This document shows, piece by piece, positions 1 to 27,800 of a stretch of DNA of 64,000 nt. The DNA lies in NCBI RefSeq assembly GCF_000499845.2, contig NC_023758.2:35686608-35750607 (forward strand). Reading direction: 5' to 3'. The notes below the pieces were generated by a model. That model worked only from the letters and a program-made list of their open reading frames with translations, did no database searches and had not been told where the DNA came from. The stretch's first letter is position 1. Every line of letters begins with the position of its first letter. Origin of the DNA: Phaseolus vulgaris. Its lineage: Eukaryota; Streptophyta; Magnoliopsida; Fabales; Fabaceae. Made by a program: the position numbers and the translations under genes.

Positions 1-213
1 TAAAATCAAACAATGAGTGAATTTAAAAGTATAATCAGAAGCATTTGCTACTTAAATATGTGTAAGAATAACTAATAATGGAGAAAAAGGAATGCAGAAA
101 AGTTGCATATCTAGAAAAGTTGAAAAGTTGCAATGCTTGACGTTTACTAGTCTTACACAACAGTAATTTTATGACAAATTTGTGGATGATCTAACAGTGA
201 CAACTAAAACTGA

Positions 214-14835
<14,622 letters not shown>

Positions 14836-14954
14836 AGAGAGAGAGAGAGAGAGAGTGGAAGAAGCGTTTCTCCCTCTAGAATGGATCACCAGCGAAGTAA
14901 AGCTTCCACTCTCTCTGGCTCTTGCTAGAGAGTGTGAGGAACAGCCAGAAAATC

Positions 14955-14962
14955 GATAAATA
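14955..14962 (-). promoter_or_regulatory. Possible TATA-like box of the katanin-like gene
   Basis: Read on the minus strand this is TATTTATC, about 120 bases before the first ATG. The leader between them is rich in CT dinucleotides, as is common in plant 5' leaders. The match to TATAWAW is imperfect and no transcript start can be seen. Confidence 0.3.
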
Positions 14963-15756
14963 ATGGAAAAATTACACTTTATTATTACTATAATGTGCAA
15001 GATTTGAGAGGAGCTTCTTTCACGTGTGCTGACACTTGGGTTACTAATGTCTGCACCAATAAATAATTACACAGAAGTCTGCCCCAATAGATGTTACTCT
15101 GATTAATGTGATTAACGGACTTATTTTCAATGCACCTAATTCCTCTACTTCTTAATGTTAAAGTTTTCAACTTATTGCTTTTTCACTGCCCATTTTTGTC
15201 GGCCATCAAAAAATATTTATCTTAAATATTAATTTTCATTTACTAAAAATCATAAATGAAGGAACATGTTCAAACGTTTTTACTTTCACTTGAAATATTT
15301 TGTAAATTAAAGTTGGCAAAAATTAAATATTTCATTCATTTTATCCATTTATATGCTGTCTCTCTTTAAAAATAAAATTTCCAATGTGATAAACATTAAA
15401 TGAATGCTTGAATTCAAATACACACATTTCAAAATTATTAATATCCATTTACCTTAATCTCATTGTCTATTGAATGACTTGGTAATGGTAAACAGGCAAA
15501 TGTCCGGGTCATTAATAAAATACTCCATTTACTTTATTTATTTTTATATGTTATTTCTATTTAAAACTTCATAATATAATAAATACATAATAATGATTAA
15601 ATGAATGCATTTAGTTTGGAAGTAGATTTTTCCCATTTGAAGGTTCACACTCCATTCTTATGAGTGTTGTAATCTCTTCTATTTTGATTACCTTTTGGGT
15701 TTCCTCATTACTTCTCTTTTTAATTAGTTAATCTCCTCTTCATATTTATTTATCCA

Positions 15757-16126
15757 TCACCGAAAAAATCACTAAATAAAAATCAATCTTAAATACTATA
15801 AATAATTAGTTATTATATTAATTAAATTATATATTATTTTAAAGACTAAAAATTATTGGTATTTAAAGTATTTTTATTTTAATAAATTGTAAATAGGTAT
15901 TTAATTAGTTAACAATGTTTTAAGTACCAACTTTACAATCTAAAGTAATTGGTAGTTAATTAGATATCAATGTAGAAACCAGTTTATAAAGTTTATTAAT
16001 AATAGAAACTAGTTTATATACCAATAATTTTTTTAGTCTCTAAAATAGTATATAATTTAGTCAATATAGTAACTAATTATTTTTTTTCTCTAAAATTGAT
16101 TTATATTTAATGATTTTCTTGTAGTA
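15757..16126. mobile_element. Degenerate CACTA-type MITE
   Basis: A long imperfect inverted repeat whose right end reads GATTTTCTTGTAGTA and left end CACCGAAAAAATCAC. It belongs to the family of the two intact copies at 48935-49337 and 52236-52639. It lies upstream of the katanin-like gene. Confidence 0.65.
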
Positions 16127-17079
16127 AATGTATTAAATTGTTCCTGTAACTAACTCTCATCACAGTTCTTGCCGTCACAAACAAAATGTATTAATACGAG
16201 TGTTACAGGCAATATGGAGTTGTTCAATATTAAGAAAGATGGTTAATTAGAGTAATTTTTAACACATTTTCTCAATTATATTTTAAAAAAATTCATGAAA
16301 CACTCAATCTAATGAATTAGGATTTTTGCATGAATAAAAAAACAAGTAAAAGAGATATATAAAAAGAAATATTACATAAGAGAATTTAGACCGATTCAAA
16401 TCAATGGATTACATCAAGTATCAATTAACTAAACCATAAAATGATTGTTTCCACTATTTTAAAATATTTAGCTTGTCACTACACTACACATGCAAAACAT
16501 GTAGTTAAACTCAAGATAATGCACATAATTCCCTTGAACAACTTTCAAGAGAGAATACAAAGTAACGTAAATACACTTTGCAAGCAATACACCAAATAGA
16601 TGTATTACAAGAAACTACAAGATTTGAGAGAGATATTATGTCTCTTTGATGGATCACAAAGATGTAAATTCAATGAGAAAGCAAGCAAAGAGATCATCAA
16701 ACTGCCTTGAAAATGATCTTATAGCATGAGCAATCAACACATAAACAATTGTACAAAAGGATAATCGATTATCATCAAAAGTGATATTTATATTTGGAAA
16801 CAACTTTTGTTGACCAAACCATAATCAATTAATAATAATGATAATTGATTATCCAAATTAAGATAATTGATTATTAAAATAGATAGTCAATTAAAGTTCA
16901 TAAAACATTTTTAAAAGTTTTTGAAAACCAATAAACATTTTTTAAAGGTTGTGGTGACTTGTATTTCTTAAACATGGATCAAAGCTTTGTTATATGCATG
17001 AATCATTCTTATTCAGTCATGAAAGTGTATAACATACTATATAATAGGTAATTTTTCATCATCAAAATCTTCAAGCATC
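16127..17079. other. AT-rich intergenic sequence, no gene recognised
   Basis: No coding stretch, transposon end or RNA gene was recognised. Short repeated ATAATCGATTATC-like phrases (about 16760-16880) are reminiscent of the gypsy-derived sequence next to it. Confidence 0.5.
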
Positions 17080-17720
17080 TTTATGTGATGAACTTGATCA
17101 ACATGATTAATGGGTGCACGCATTTACAATTGCATATTTTGTCGTTTTTGTGGAAGTCTCTCAGTATTCTTTATCAATAATTTAATTTGTTGAGTAAGAA
17201 GCTTATTTTGGAATATAATAACATCATTTTCCTCCAACACATAGGTCACATTCTTTTGTGCAAGCTTATACTTTTGAAATTCATTATGACTATGAGAAAT
17301 ATTCTTTACAATCTTTATAGCCTCCTCTAGAATTTTAAAATTAATTTTCCTCCAGCCAAGGCATCAAGGATAAACTTAGTGACTATCATGAGTGAACTAT
17401 GAAGGAAAGGTACAATCATATTCATCAAGCCCAAGACTAGGACATTTTCTTTCTAAATCTTGTAATCTCTCCTAAGCTTTTGTAAGTGATTCATCAACCT
17501 CTTTATCAAATGTGTTGATCAAATTTGGTTTGTTTTACTTTTTTCTATTGGAAAATATTTTTCAAGGAATTGATTGACCAAGTACTCCCATGTGGTGAAA
17601 CTATTGGGTGGGAATGACTACAACAAATAACTTGCTTTCCCTTGTGACAGTAAAAAGGAAAAAATGTCAATTTAATAGTGTCGTCAAGCATACCTTGATA
17701 TTGCATAGTGTTGGTGATGT
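17080..17720 (-). pseudogene. Ty3/gypsy retrotransposon gag remnant
   Basis: The minus strand, read with frame changes, gives SFPPNSFTTWEYLVNQFLEK then YFPIEKSKTNQI near 17610-17520. This is the core of retrotransposon gag of the Athila/Tat kind. Further on it gives LQDLERKCPSLGLDEYDCTF-like sequence and ILDALAGGKL near 17340, another conserved gag phrase. Stops are frequent. No protease, RT or integrase was found beside it. Confidence 0.65.
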
Positions 17721-18960
17721 GAGTTGATTTTAGGATTGTACATTTTAATTGGTTGCTTTTGTTTATGATTTTGAGATTAGCAATTTAAGGTGAGAACCCT
17801 AAGAAGATTCTCACTGGACACGAACTTAACCAAGTGATTAAGTGTGAAGGTTCACTTTAGGAGGGCAAAGAGAAAAACACAAAGATAAGGTGATTATGAT
17901 GTAAGGGGAGGAAATTAATAAGCATAAGATGAAGCAAGGAATGAAGAAGATGACCGAATGGAAAATGACACAAATAAGAACACAAACAAGTAACATAAAT
18001 AGCGCAAGGAATGATGGAAAAAGAGATGAGATGAAGGAATTTTATGGTGAAGATGATCACGCCACTTGGAGGGTGGGAAACTCCAAGATAAGTGAGGAAG
18101 AGACGCCACTTGAAATGTTCACACACTCAAGATAAGATCCAAAACATTTAGGAGACAAAGTTCACTAATCACTCAAGCAGAGTTTCTTTACTATGTTCAA
18201 AATCTAGGTGTAAATACATGAGGTAAGACACCCTATTTATAGGAAGGGGTGCCTTGGTGGGCAAGATGGGTGAAGGGTAGAAATGGCAAAGGAGAGGGGC
18301 TACCTATGATGTTGACCATGGTCAAAACCGCACCTTTAGGCATAACTTCTAGAAGGTAGGTTAAAAACCCTAATTTTAGGTGTCTTGTCTTGAAAAAGTG
18401 GGCTTGGTACAAGCCCATTTCACTAAGTACACTCCATTTTATGATATGTGAACCTACTCTAGCTTATTTTGCTATTTGAACCCTAAAAGTGAGCCCAAAT
18501 TATTTACAAACATGTTTTTGTCTTTTAAGAAGACCAAAAGAAAAAACAATTGATGTTCTGGTCTATATCAAGTTCTTCTTCTAGTGAGGTCCATCTGATA
18601 TTTGGTGTGGCATTGACTTGATTGTTGAGATGACTGCTCACAATGTGAATTGTCTCTTGAGTCCTTGGTCATCTTGTTGGCTACTTGGATTGTATCAGTT
18701 GAGAATCATGATGAAGTTAGAAAGGTGTGCATGAAGATTTTCATTACTTGCACCAAAGAACTAGCTTCCTCTTATTAGATTCAACGAGGATGGTTTGATC
18801 TCAAGGTGTCTAGCATTAGTTATGGGTCTCAAAATGCTATTAGATACATGAGGCCCATGGTGTGTCATATGGTCAACCATGGTATGTCTCACAAATGGGG
18901 TTGCTCCTCTATAATTGGTTCAAACATGGTTGGTGTAATTTACAGGTTGTCCATTTGGCT
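17721..18960. other. Unclassified LTR-like or leader sequence, probably retrotransposon
   Basis: This stretch lies upstream (minus strand sense) of the gag remnant, where a 5' LTR and leader would be. It contains phrases such as 'aaccctaatttta' and 'gggcttggtacaagccca' that recur in style at 48490-49870. The short open frames here look random. No firm ends were found. Confidence 0.4.
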
Positions 18961-19696
18961 TTTTTTTTAGTTATGTAATCTTTCTAAAGATCTTCTCAAT
19001 CTCAAGCTAATAGGAAAATTCAACCTTGTAAATCTACCTCACATAAGTAATAAAAGCTCCTAAGAAAAAAATGAGATCTAATAAAAAATAAATAAATAAT
19101 AAACATTGGTGTTGGTCCATCTAATTTTGATGATGTCCTATCAAGTGTTGACACAACGAGATTGTACATACAAGATCATCCCACATCATACATTTTGATA
19201 TTGCCATATAACCTTCTTAAATGATCAAGAAATATCCATTAGAAATCTACCAAAAGATTATGTTCCAACAAATATAGTCATCTCTAGCTTCTATAAGTTG
19301 GATGATGCAGCAATATCTATGTTGATTCCCTTTCTTCAAAAGTAAAATGTTGTTGCTCCTACGAAGATTCTTAATGATGTACAAATATTTTCTTCTTCTT
19401 TAAAAAAAATATGTATATAGAAATATATGTTATAATTTATAATAATATTTATAAATTTACTATATATTAATTAAAAAATATAATTATTATAAACATATAA
19501 TGTATATTATTATTATGTAAATTATTATTATTTTTGAATATATAGATGCGATAACACGTGTATTTTCATTATTATTATTATTATAATATTAATTGCATAA
19601 CAAGAATAATAATAATAATCATACCATCACTACTAATATAAATTGCATGTCTCATTACTTGTTCTCCCATATACAATTGTCTCCCATGTATAATGT

Positions 19697-19714
19697 ATAA
19701 TAATAATAATAATA

Positions 19715-19750
<36 letters not shown>

Positions 19751-19773
19751 TAATAATAATAATAATAATAAAA

Positions 19774-19819
<46 letters not shown>
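19697..19819. repeat. (AAT)n microsatellite, about 120 bp
   Basis: Nearly uninterrupted AAT units with a few AAAT slips. The poly-leucine/isoleucine/tyrosine open frame on the minus strand is only this repeat. The flanks (19390-19620) are also AT-rich and contain shorter AAT runs. Confidence 0.95.
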
Positions 19820-20446
19820 GATGTGTGTCCATTACAACTTATAATAATTAATTATGCTAAGTTATAACTGATCATAATTATTTATTCTTCAAGCCTTTTT
19901 AAGCAATGTTGAAAATATGTTTAAATTTGATGTAAATTCTAACTTTATTATTACTAAGTGTATAAGCCACGCTCTTTCATACATGAAAACTATAAATACT
20001 TGAATACAATTTGGTTCTTAATCAAAGTATGTGAAAACTAACTAAAGTTTTCAAATATCAACCACCGGATCAACTTGTTCAACAATTTTTACTTTCTAAC
20101 GTTCCAAAATGTACGTTCGACAATCTATTTTTACTTTCTTAACATTTTCATAATATAAAAATGAAAAGAGTATTAGGAAATTTATTTCCAAAATATTAAA
20201 AAACTTTGGAACATGTGTTGGAAAGTATATTTCCGATTGTATCCTACCGGAAGCAGTGCCCTGGGGTTCGAAGACTGAAAGAATCAAAGGGTTAGTGTGT
20301 GAGTCCAAAGAAAGTAACATATATATAAGGATAAATATGTTATTTTAAATAAAAGAAATCAAAAGGGTTTTAATATTAAAAAAGGGGAGTGTAAATAGAA
20401 GGAACCTACTTATAACTTGGTTGGGATATCGGGCCAGTTTCATTGG

Positions 20447-21825
20447 GCCTGTTTTGTGGAGATTTGTTTTGCACATCCTATAATTTTCTTCTGCACCCCC
20501 ACAAATATGAAAACCTTCACTTTACTCTTCTGGTTTATGAAAAAATGAATTTTGATTTATTTGCCAAAGAAAAAAAAAACTTTGGGATTGCAAAAAAAAA
20601 TTTAAAATTGACTTATAGATTATGTAATATAGAAACTTTTTGAACTTTTGAATTATATAATCCAAAAGTTTTTTGACTTTTAGATTATTCAATTTGTAAG
20701 TTTTGTTCACTTTCAAATTGTGCAATTTACTAAATTATGCAATTTACTAGTAATTTTTTTTTGGTATGAAAAAAGTGATTAGATTGCATAATTTGGAAAC
20801 GGTTTTTACTTTTGGATTATGGAATTTTTAAGTAATTTTTATATGATTTTTTTTTTAAATTATACAATCTAAAAGTTATTTATCATAAAAAAACTTTCAT
20901 ATTGCGTAATTCGTGAGTCTTTCATATTGTAGTATCTAAAAGTTTTTTTTTAATGTAAAAAATGACTTTCAGATTGTATAATATGGAGCATTTTCTTCCT
21001 TGAGTCCATTCATGACATATCACATAAATAAGGTAGTAGCGACGATAAAGGGTGACAACGATGACAAAAGGTGACAACAATGACAAAGGGTGATGGTGGT
21101 GACAACAATGACAAAGGGTGATGGTGGTGACAATAACAAAAGAGGTGGCGGTGGTTAGGAGTGACAACAACAAGGGAGGGAGACAATTTGATCTTTTAAC
21201 CACTCTTATTGGGGTGCACATGAAAACTATGAGGGTGCAGAAAGAAATGTTTGTGTTTAAGCTGAAATCATATTTTGAATAATTTTTTCTACATGCCCAT
21301 AATTTCCATGGACATCCCAAAAGATAGTTAAAAGACCAAATTACCCTCTTATTGTTGTTATCCCTTGTCCTCAACGTCACCCTTGTGTATGTGTTGTGTT
21401 ATGGATGGAATAACATTATGAATTATGTAATCTAAAAGCCAATTTTTATATTAAAAAACTTCTAAATTGTGCAATATGACAACTTTCATTCATGCAAAAC
21501 TGACTTACAAAAATAAAAATAGCTTTTGAATTGCACAATTCAAAAGTCATAAAAAAATGACTTTTAAATTTCACGATGTAAAAAAAACTTTTAGATTATA
21601 AAATTTAGAAGTAAAAAATGACTTCTAGCAATCAATAAACTTTCTTCATAAAAAAAAATAGGGATTATATAATCTGAATTGTGTGTCAAAAACGACTTTT
21701 CAATTGGACAATTCAAAAATCACTTTTTAATAACAAAGTGAACATTTATTTTTCATATTTATGGGAGTACAAAAGAAAAAATATAAGGATGCAAAAAAAT
21801 AAATCTCCCATTGTTTGGGCCATTG
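20447..21825. mobile_element. Fold-back element with about 80-bp inverted ends and a nested inner inverted repeat
   Basis: The left end (20447-20525: GGAGATTT, then GCACATCC, then CCCCCACAAATATGAAAA) matches the reverse complement of the right end (21745-21825). A second inverted pair lies inside (about 21185-21260 against 21280-21350, built on AATTTGRTCTTTTAAC). Between the arms are many variants of 'aattatgcaatccaaaagt' and a GTGACAACAATGACAAAGGG minisatellite (about 21045-21135). No transposase frame is visible. No clear target duplication was found, so the superfamily is open. Confidence 0.65.
21045..21135. repeat. Minisatellite of GTGACAACAATGACAAAGGG-type units
   Basis: Three to four tandem units with the shared text GACAACAATGACAAAGGGTG, then ATGGTG. 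It sits inside the fold-back element at 20447-21825. Confidence 0.8.
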
Positions 21826-22756
21826 TAGAACTTAGATTAGAAAGCTCAATAATTATTACTTTAATTTTTATTAGTTTTTAGTAAAATAAAAATATCATTT
21901 GGCATATTAAAATGTGCTATTTAAGTGGAAAAGAATCCGACCTATAAAATAATTTTTTAATTGCTTCTTTAAGGATTAATCTAAAATGTTCATCTTAATA
22001 TTACAAAAACATCACCTATTTACATACTACATTAATTTTGCATGTATAGACGGAAACAACCAATATAAAAAAAATATTTTTATAATATTAATAGATAATG
22101 TTAGATAATTTAAATTTTTTTAGAAATTGATCAAATAATCATGTTTTTAAGAAAATAAAATCGTTAAGAAAAATTTAAAATGATGCAAACACAGAAAGGA
22201 CTAATTAAAGAATTATCACAATGAAATTTATCACTCAATAATAAATAATTTTAAAAGTATATTTTCTTAAGGGGCCTTAAACTAGTTGGAAGTTTAGGAA
22301 AAACAACACAAGTTCTGCAGAAATATAAACCCATTGAAGGCATTGAAAAAAAATATGAATATGCCCCACCAACACATGTGACCACTTATTGATATTGGCC
22401 AATGGTTATATATTTCAGCCATCAACCACAAAATAATCCTCGGATACCTACTCATACCTAGTTTGTACCCTTTTATTAGTGCACTTGTTTTGACTATAAA
22501 AAAAACCTAGTCGATATAATTGACATCAACAAAATGAAAAAAGACAAGACATTTATTATATATAATGTGATAAAAGGAGAGAAATATAAAATAATATTAA
22601 TAAATTGTATGATAAGTGCAGTCCCCATCCACAGATATATCATCTCTACCAACTATAGAGAGAAACCAGATGAAGCCATTGCGTATTCGCATCAATGAAA
22701 AACGACTTAATATTAAGCTCGGAAGTCTGAAAACACACATACAACATACAAATAAA
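21826..22756. other. AT-rich intergenic sequence, no gene recognised
   Basis: No coding stretch, repeat array or element end recognised. Confidence 0.55.
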
Positions 22757-22779
22757 TAAATATATATATATATATATAA
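22757..22779. repeat. (TA)n microsatellite abutting the broken copia RNase H
   Basis: A TA run marks the point where RNase H homology of the minus-strand copia element stops. Confidence 0.8.
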
Positions 22780-25182
22780 TGTAGTAAAGGAAGTTTTAAT
22801 AGTTGATCTTGCAATAATAGTTTGTCTGACTGATCTCCATGTAACTGCACTATCCCAAGTGTAAAATACATAACCACTAGTGGATTTTGTCTCATCTGAA
22901 TCAAAGATCTAGTTAGCATCACTGTACACAGCAGGAAATCCACTATATTCAATGATATAATCCATTGTATCTCTTAAGTATTTCGTGAGTCTCGCAAGTG
23001 CATCTCAATGATCGTGACTGGAATATTGAGTGTACATACTTAATTTACCTACTGCATAAGCAATATCTGGTTTAGAAAAGCTCATTAAATGCAATAAGCT
23101 CCAAACTATTTGGGCATACTGAGTTTGAGAAATAAATTCTCTTATGTTCTTCTTTAATTTAGAGTTAGCATCATAAGGACTGCTCATTATCTGATAAATG
23201 TCAAATTTCAGTAATATTTCATATTAAAATATAAATACTTATGAGTATTAATTGCTAAAATAAGTATAAAATAATCCATAATTTATGAATTTATACCTTT
23301 TTACATATTTATGATTTTTATTTGAATAACTACGATTTATTCCCAAATTTGTGTTAATTTTAGGATTATAAGGAAGAATGGAGATAATTAGGCAAAAGGA
23401 AAATATACAAAGCTGAAAAGATGAAACCCAATCCCTATTTTTCCAATTGAAGCAACAACTCTATGACTTGTTTTCTTGTTAATTCTTGCCATCATAACAA
23501 CTCACAAACTTTTAGTATTCTGTTTTATATTTAGTGAATCTTTTACTTGAATATTCAACTATTCCTTGTGGGTTCGATATCTGTTCTTAAGGAAACATTA
23601 TTATTTCTGACAATGTGGTGCACTTGCCGTAAAAATTCATCACTGAGTTAAAGTCATAGTAACTAAACTTCTTAAGAAGTTTCTCAGTGTATTACTATCT
23701 CCCTTCCTTATAATTTTAACTTCTAGAATCACACTTGCTTCACCCATGTCTTTCATCTTAAACTTAGATAAAAGAAATTATTTTGTTTTAAAAACAATAT
23801 CATTGCATATACAAAAAATTAGCATGTCATCTACATACAAACATATAATGACATCCGAATCAACAATATAAGCGAAATACTTAGATTCATTAATAATTTT
23901 AGAGATGTTCAATACAAAAAGAACTTGATCACAATATCCCTTTCCCACAAAAAAAACATTGTTTTTTGTCATAACAATCTTGTCAGATTCAAATGACACT
24001 TTAACCCCAACTTTGCTTAGTAATGCTACAAAGATCAAATTAACTCTAATTGATGGTACATGTAGCACATCACTCAAGTTTTGCCAGATGTGAGCTTTAG
24101 AAGAACCTTTCCTTTTCCTAGGACATGAGTTGTCCTGGAATCATCGAGATAAACTTGTTCTTCTCCATCCCCCACACTTGTATAGGAGGTAAACACATTT
24201 CTGTTTGCACAGATGTTTCTGGTAGTCCCAGAGTCTACCACCCATTTTCTCACATTTGTCACAAAATTTACTTATGAAACGACTGTTACAATGGTATCTT
24301 CCCCTTCGGCGAGATTTGCCTTAGGAGGATATTCGTTTTTGGCCTTATGTCTGCGTTGAGGTGCATGGTGACCTGCTTTCCACAGACAAAACAATTACTC
24401 TTTTTCTTGAAAGTGGGGTTAGTTCCATTGGGATGAGAAAATTTATTATTATATTTTTTTTTGTGATCAGATTTTTTTCTCCTACCTTTTTGGAGTTGGT
24501 TTGTCTTCTACCATGTTTGGCAGACAAAGTTTTGACCTTTACAGTAGCACACTTCTGTTTGTGTCTTCAATGATGATGTGGGTGATCAGATCTGATAGTG
24601 AAATCTATTTGTGTTTGTGCTTTAGTTGTTGTTTGTAATCAATCCAAGATTGCAAAAGCTTTTCAATCAAGAGTTTGAACACAATTTCATCAGGTAATGT
24701 TATGCTTTCAACTATGATATCTTCAAGCAACTTGTGATATTCGTTTATCTGGATTTTTATGTCTTTGTCTTTGATCATCTCCCAGCGGTAGTAGTTTTCG
24801 ATCATGAACCTTTGTCTGATGACGTCTTGGACAATGTATTTGAGGATAAGGGAATCCCAAATATATTTTGCTTCCTTGTAAGAGCAATAGACATCGAACA
24901 AATTGTTAGATAATGCACTGAGTAAGGTGCGACGACTATACCTTGTTTGCATGGGTCCAATCATCAATTTGTTTTGCAAACATGCTTGAGTCGGGTTTAG
25001 AAGTCATAAGTGCGAAAGCGATTCCATACATGTCCAAGGATGGACACACGTTCTTCCCAGGGTCGGAAATTTTGACCGGTGAAGACTTCAATTTTTGAGA
25101 TGTCGGGAAATGGTTTTGCAAAAATGGTTTGCGTTGCGGAAACAACATTTGACGTTTGAGTTGTTGTTGTTTGTATTTTCAA
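22780..25182 (-). pseudogene. Ty1/copia retrotransposon remnant lacking integrase
   Basis: Read from 25182 downward. First is a UBN2-type gag: the N-terminal ATG at 25182, then KPFPDISKIEVFTGQNFRPW-like sequence, then LLSALSNNLFDVYCSYKEAK (24880s). A zinc-knuckle remnant follows (about 24400). The protease is WVVDSGTTRNICANRNVF (24240), with active-site DSG. Then the GAG-pre-integrase phrase SDVLHVPSIRVNL at 24074. At about 23860 the text jumps directly to RT (CLYVDDMLIFC), so the integrase and front of RT are missing. RT/RNase H continues at 23645-23770 and, after an insertion, at 22780-23187 (SKPDIAYAVGKLSMYTQYS; STSGYVFYTWDSAVTWRSV). It has many lesions. No LTRs or primer site were confirmed. 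Confidence 0.85.
23190..23642 (-). mobile_element. Foreign insertion splitting the copia RT, LTR-like
   Basis: RT homology of the copia remnant stops at about 23645 and resumes at 23187. The intervening 450 bp end (minus strand) in text like GGCAAGTGCACCACATTGTC followed by GATATCGAACCCACAAGG, wording typical of legume gypsy LTR/leader sequence. No exact ends or target duplication were resolved. Confidence 0.5.
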
Positions 25183-25690
25183 CCATAAATCTTTACGATT
25201 GTAGTAAAGGAGGCTTTAAAACACGAACAAACTTATTTCCCAAGACATGAGTGATGATATCATTGTCCGTAAGGACTTATCTGTGATGTATTGCAAGTCC
25301 CCCAGTATATAACAGGAACTTTTTGGAAATTTTCGAGGATCAGAACTAGCAAGTTACTCTTAAAAGAGTAAGAACCCAACAAACCCAAAAATATTATAAT
25401 TTAAAATAAAAGAATAAAAGTGAAAAGGAAAAGTGAGGAAAATGAAGAAGAAGAGAAAAGAGGAATGTGAGTGTGAGATGAGGAAGATGAAGAAGCAGTG
25501 AATATGTGTTTCTGAAGGAGAGAGAGAGAAAGGTTTATAGTTTTCATATTAAGAATCCAATTAACATTTAATAAATTAAACTTAAAAGTTAAAACAATAT
25601 GTACATAATCCACATATTTTCTCTTTAAGTCGTATTATAATTAAACCTTAAAATTTCATCAATTTTAAGAAAGAAGATGTTGAAGATCCT
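25183..25690. other. Upstream leader side of the copia remnant, no gene
   Basis: Position relative to gag suggests the copia 5' leader or LTR (minus strand), but no TG...CA ends or primer site were found. The serine/phenylalanine-rich small open frame at 25401-25613 is low-complexity GA/CT sequence and is not believed. Confidence 0.4.
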
Positions 25691-25699
25691 AATTGACTA

Positions 25700-25990
25700 G
25701 AAATAAAAATATTTCATAAGTATGTGTAAATCTTATCTTATAAGTCGATTTTATAAGATCGAATTAGACATAAAATTCACTTTTTAATATGGTATTAAAG
25801 TTATTTAAAGTCTATTTTAACGAGAGTTTGTTGGACTGATCAGATCACCTACTATCCATTATCAGATCACCCATTATATAGATAAAAGTATATTAGAAAT
25901 CTCTAACTAAAATAAAAATATTTTATTTTATAATATATAAGGAGATGCAAATATCATCTTTATCTTATGAATCAATCTATTGAGTTATAC
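25700..25990. mobile_element. Possible highly decayed TRIM/LTR remnant
   Basis: AAATCTTATCTTATAAGTCG then a TGGTATTAAAG at about 25790 resemble the end of a legume TRIM LTR plus its primer site, decayed from TGGTATCAGAG. A similar AAATATCATCTTTATCTTAT phrase follows at 25935. The resemblance is weak. Confidence 0.3.
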
Positions 25991-27489
25991 ATGAAATCTA
26001 ATTCTTAATAGAAAGACACGTGTATTAGGAAAGAAAACCTAGATTGTCGTACGTAATTAAACAGAAATTAATGGGTTGGTGGGTCTTGGAATAGTACCAT
26101 AAAATGTCTACTCGATTGTCTAATCGGGAAGCAAAGTATACTGAGAACAGTGAGCACTCACTGAACCTATACTTGATTATACAATATCAGGAGAACTCTG
26201 ATTAGAGTTGCACCTAAAGCATTATCGTCTTTGACGGTTACCTAACTACAAAATGGACCCGGGGAACATTGAAAAGTAGAACTTTCTCATGGTCTAAATT
26301 AATGACCTTAATTCTTACCAAAATTATTGATTCTGTCAAATTGATAGAAGTGCTTAGTCATGTAATCTTCTCATGCAATAGCAATTTGACAACTGACAGA
26401 CAAATTAAATAAATTTCGTTATCTCATTCTCACTGGACCCCGTCAAGCTGTTATCTATATTTTTTCTAAATTTTTATTTGTTTAAGGACAATGCTAACAA
26501 ATCTCTTTATAGTACAGGTTAAGACATCAAAAGTAATCTGTTCTAAGAAAAAAAGGTTTATTGATACAATTTCAGCCCCAGTTTATGAAACAAATCTTGC
26601 TCAAATTGAATAAATATGATCAACAAGTTGAATAAAATTATACAAACACCTCAACCTAACTTCCAATGCACCTATTTTATAGTTTGTATTTAAAACATTT
26701 GATTTCTCACAATCCTGCTATACTGTAAACACATTTCTTGGAATCTTGTTCATAGAAGGAGTAGAAAAATAGAATTACATTGTATATTAAAGTTCAAGTT
26801 ATAAACCCTAAACAAAACTAAGCAGCATAGGGATTCTGCATAATCATTTCTGTCTGTCAATCTTTTCCTCCCTTATCTTCTTTTGGGGTGGGGCTGGGGA
26901 AGGAGGAGTTACATATGGACAAATCCAAAAAATGACCCTACTGTAAAGTCTATATACAATTTGATGATATATAATTGTGTGTGTGAAACGATATGCGATT
27001 GCATTATACTGTTGAATTGCTCGATAGCTTGTTTGTCCTCACAGGAATGAAGTGAGTTCAATGAATGTGGCAAACAATTTGAAAAGCAGAATCACATTTT
27101 TCAAAGATGCCGAAATTATCCTAATCACCATGGTCCCTGGTTATCAGTGATGTGCATAAAATCGCAGACAAGGAATGAACAAACTCCTTGATTAATACCA
27201 AGTGAAACAACTTGCATGCATGATTAGGTCTGTATTCTAGAGCTAGGGTTTAAATTGCAGTCTGAAACTTGAATTACGGTCCTGAAATGAAGGTTTATAT
27301 GATTCACATTTATCTATATAATTTCTTATAATATCAAGATTTTTTAGAACTGATTGTGTGAATGCTAAGCGTTGTGTTTAAAATTATAACCGATAATTAC
27401 TTGAAGTTAAACATGGAGCCATCTAGCTTGATTTTATTATTTTAATAGATGACTTCCAGTCAAAAAAATTATCAAATTACCAATAAAAA
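25991..27489. other. Intergenic sequence, no gene recognised
   Basis: No open frame of note, no splice-joined protein and no transposon ends were recognised. Base composition is less AT-rich around 26850-27250 than its surroundings, but I could not assign it. Confidence 0.5.
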
Positions 27490-27800
27490 AATCACCAAAC
27501 AAAAAATAATTTTAAAATAAAAAATAATTAATTATTATATTCATTAAATTAAATCGTATTTTATAAATTAAAAATTATCAGTATCTAAATTTATTTATAT
27601 TATTAATAAAAATTTATAAACTAAGTTCTAAATTTATATTAGTAATATTGAGAAACTAGTTTATATATTTGTATTAACAGAAAAATTAATTTAGATATTA
27701 ATAATTTTTAAAATTATAAAATAATATATAATTTAATTAATAGTAACTAATTATGGTTTATCTTTATAATTAATTATTTTTAATGTATAATGAATTTCAT
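27490..27800. mobile_element. Strongly decayed CACTA-type MITE
   Basis: It shows the order of words of the family (TAATTAGTTATTATATT near the left, ATAGTAACTAATTATGG near the right) in inverted arrangement, but the terminal CACTA motifs are lost. Confidence 0.5.

Noticed and set aside
19581..19832. 83-codon poly-Leu/Ile/Tyr open frame
   Set aside because: Pure AAT microsatellite.
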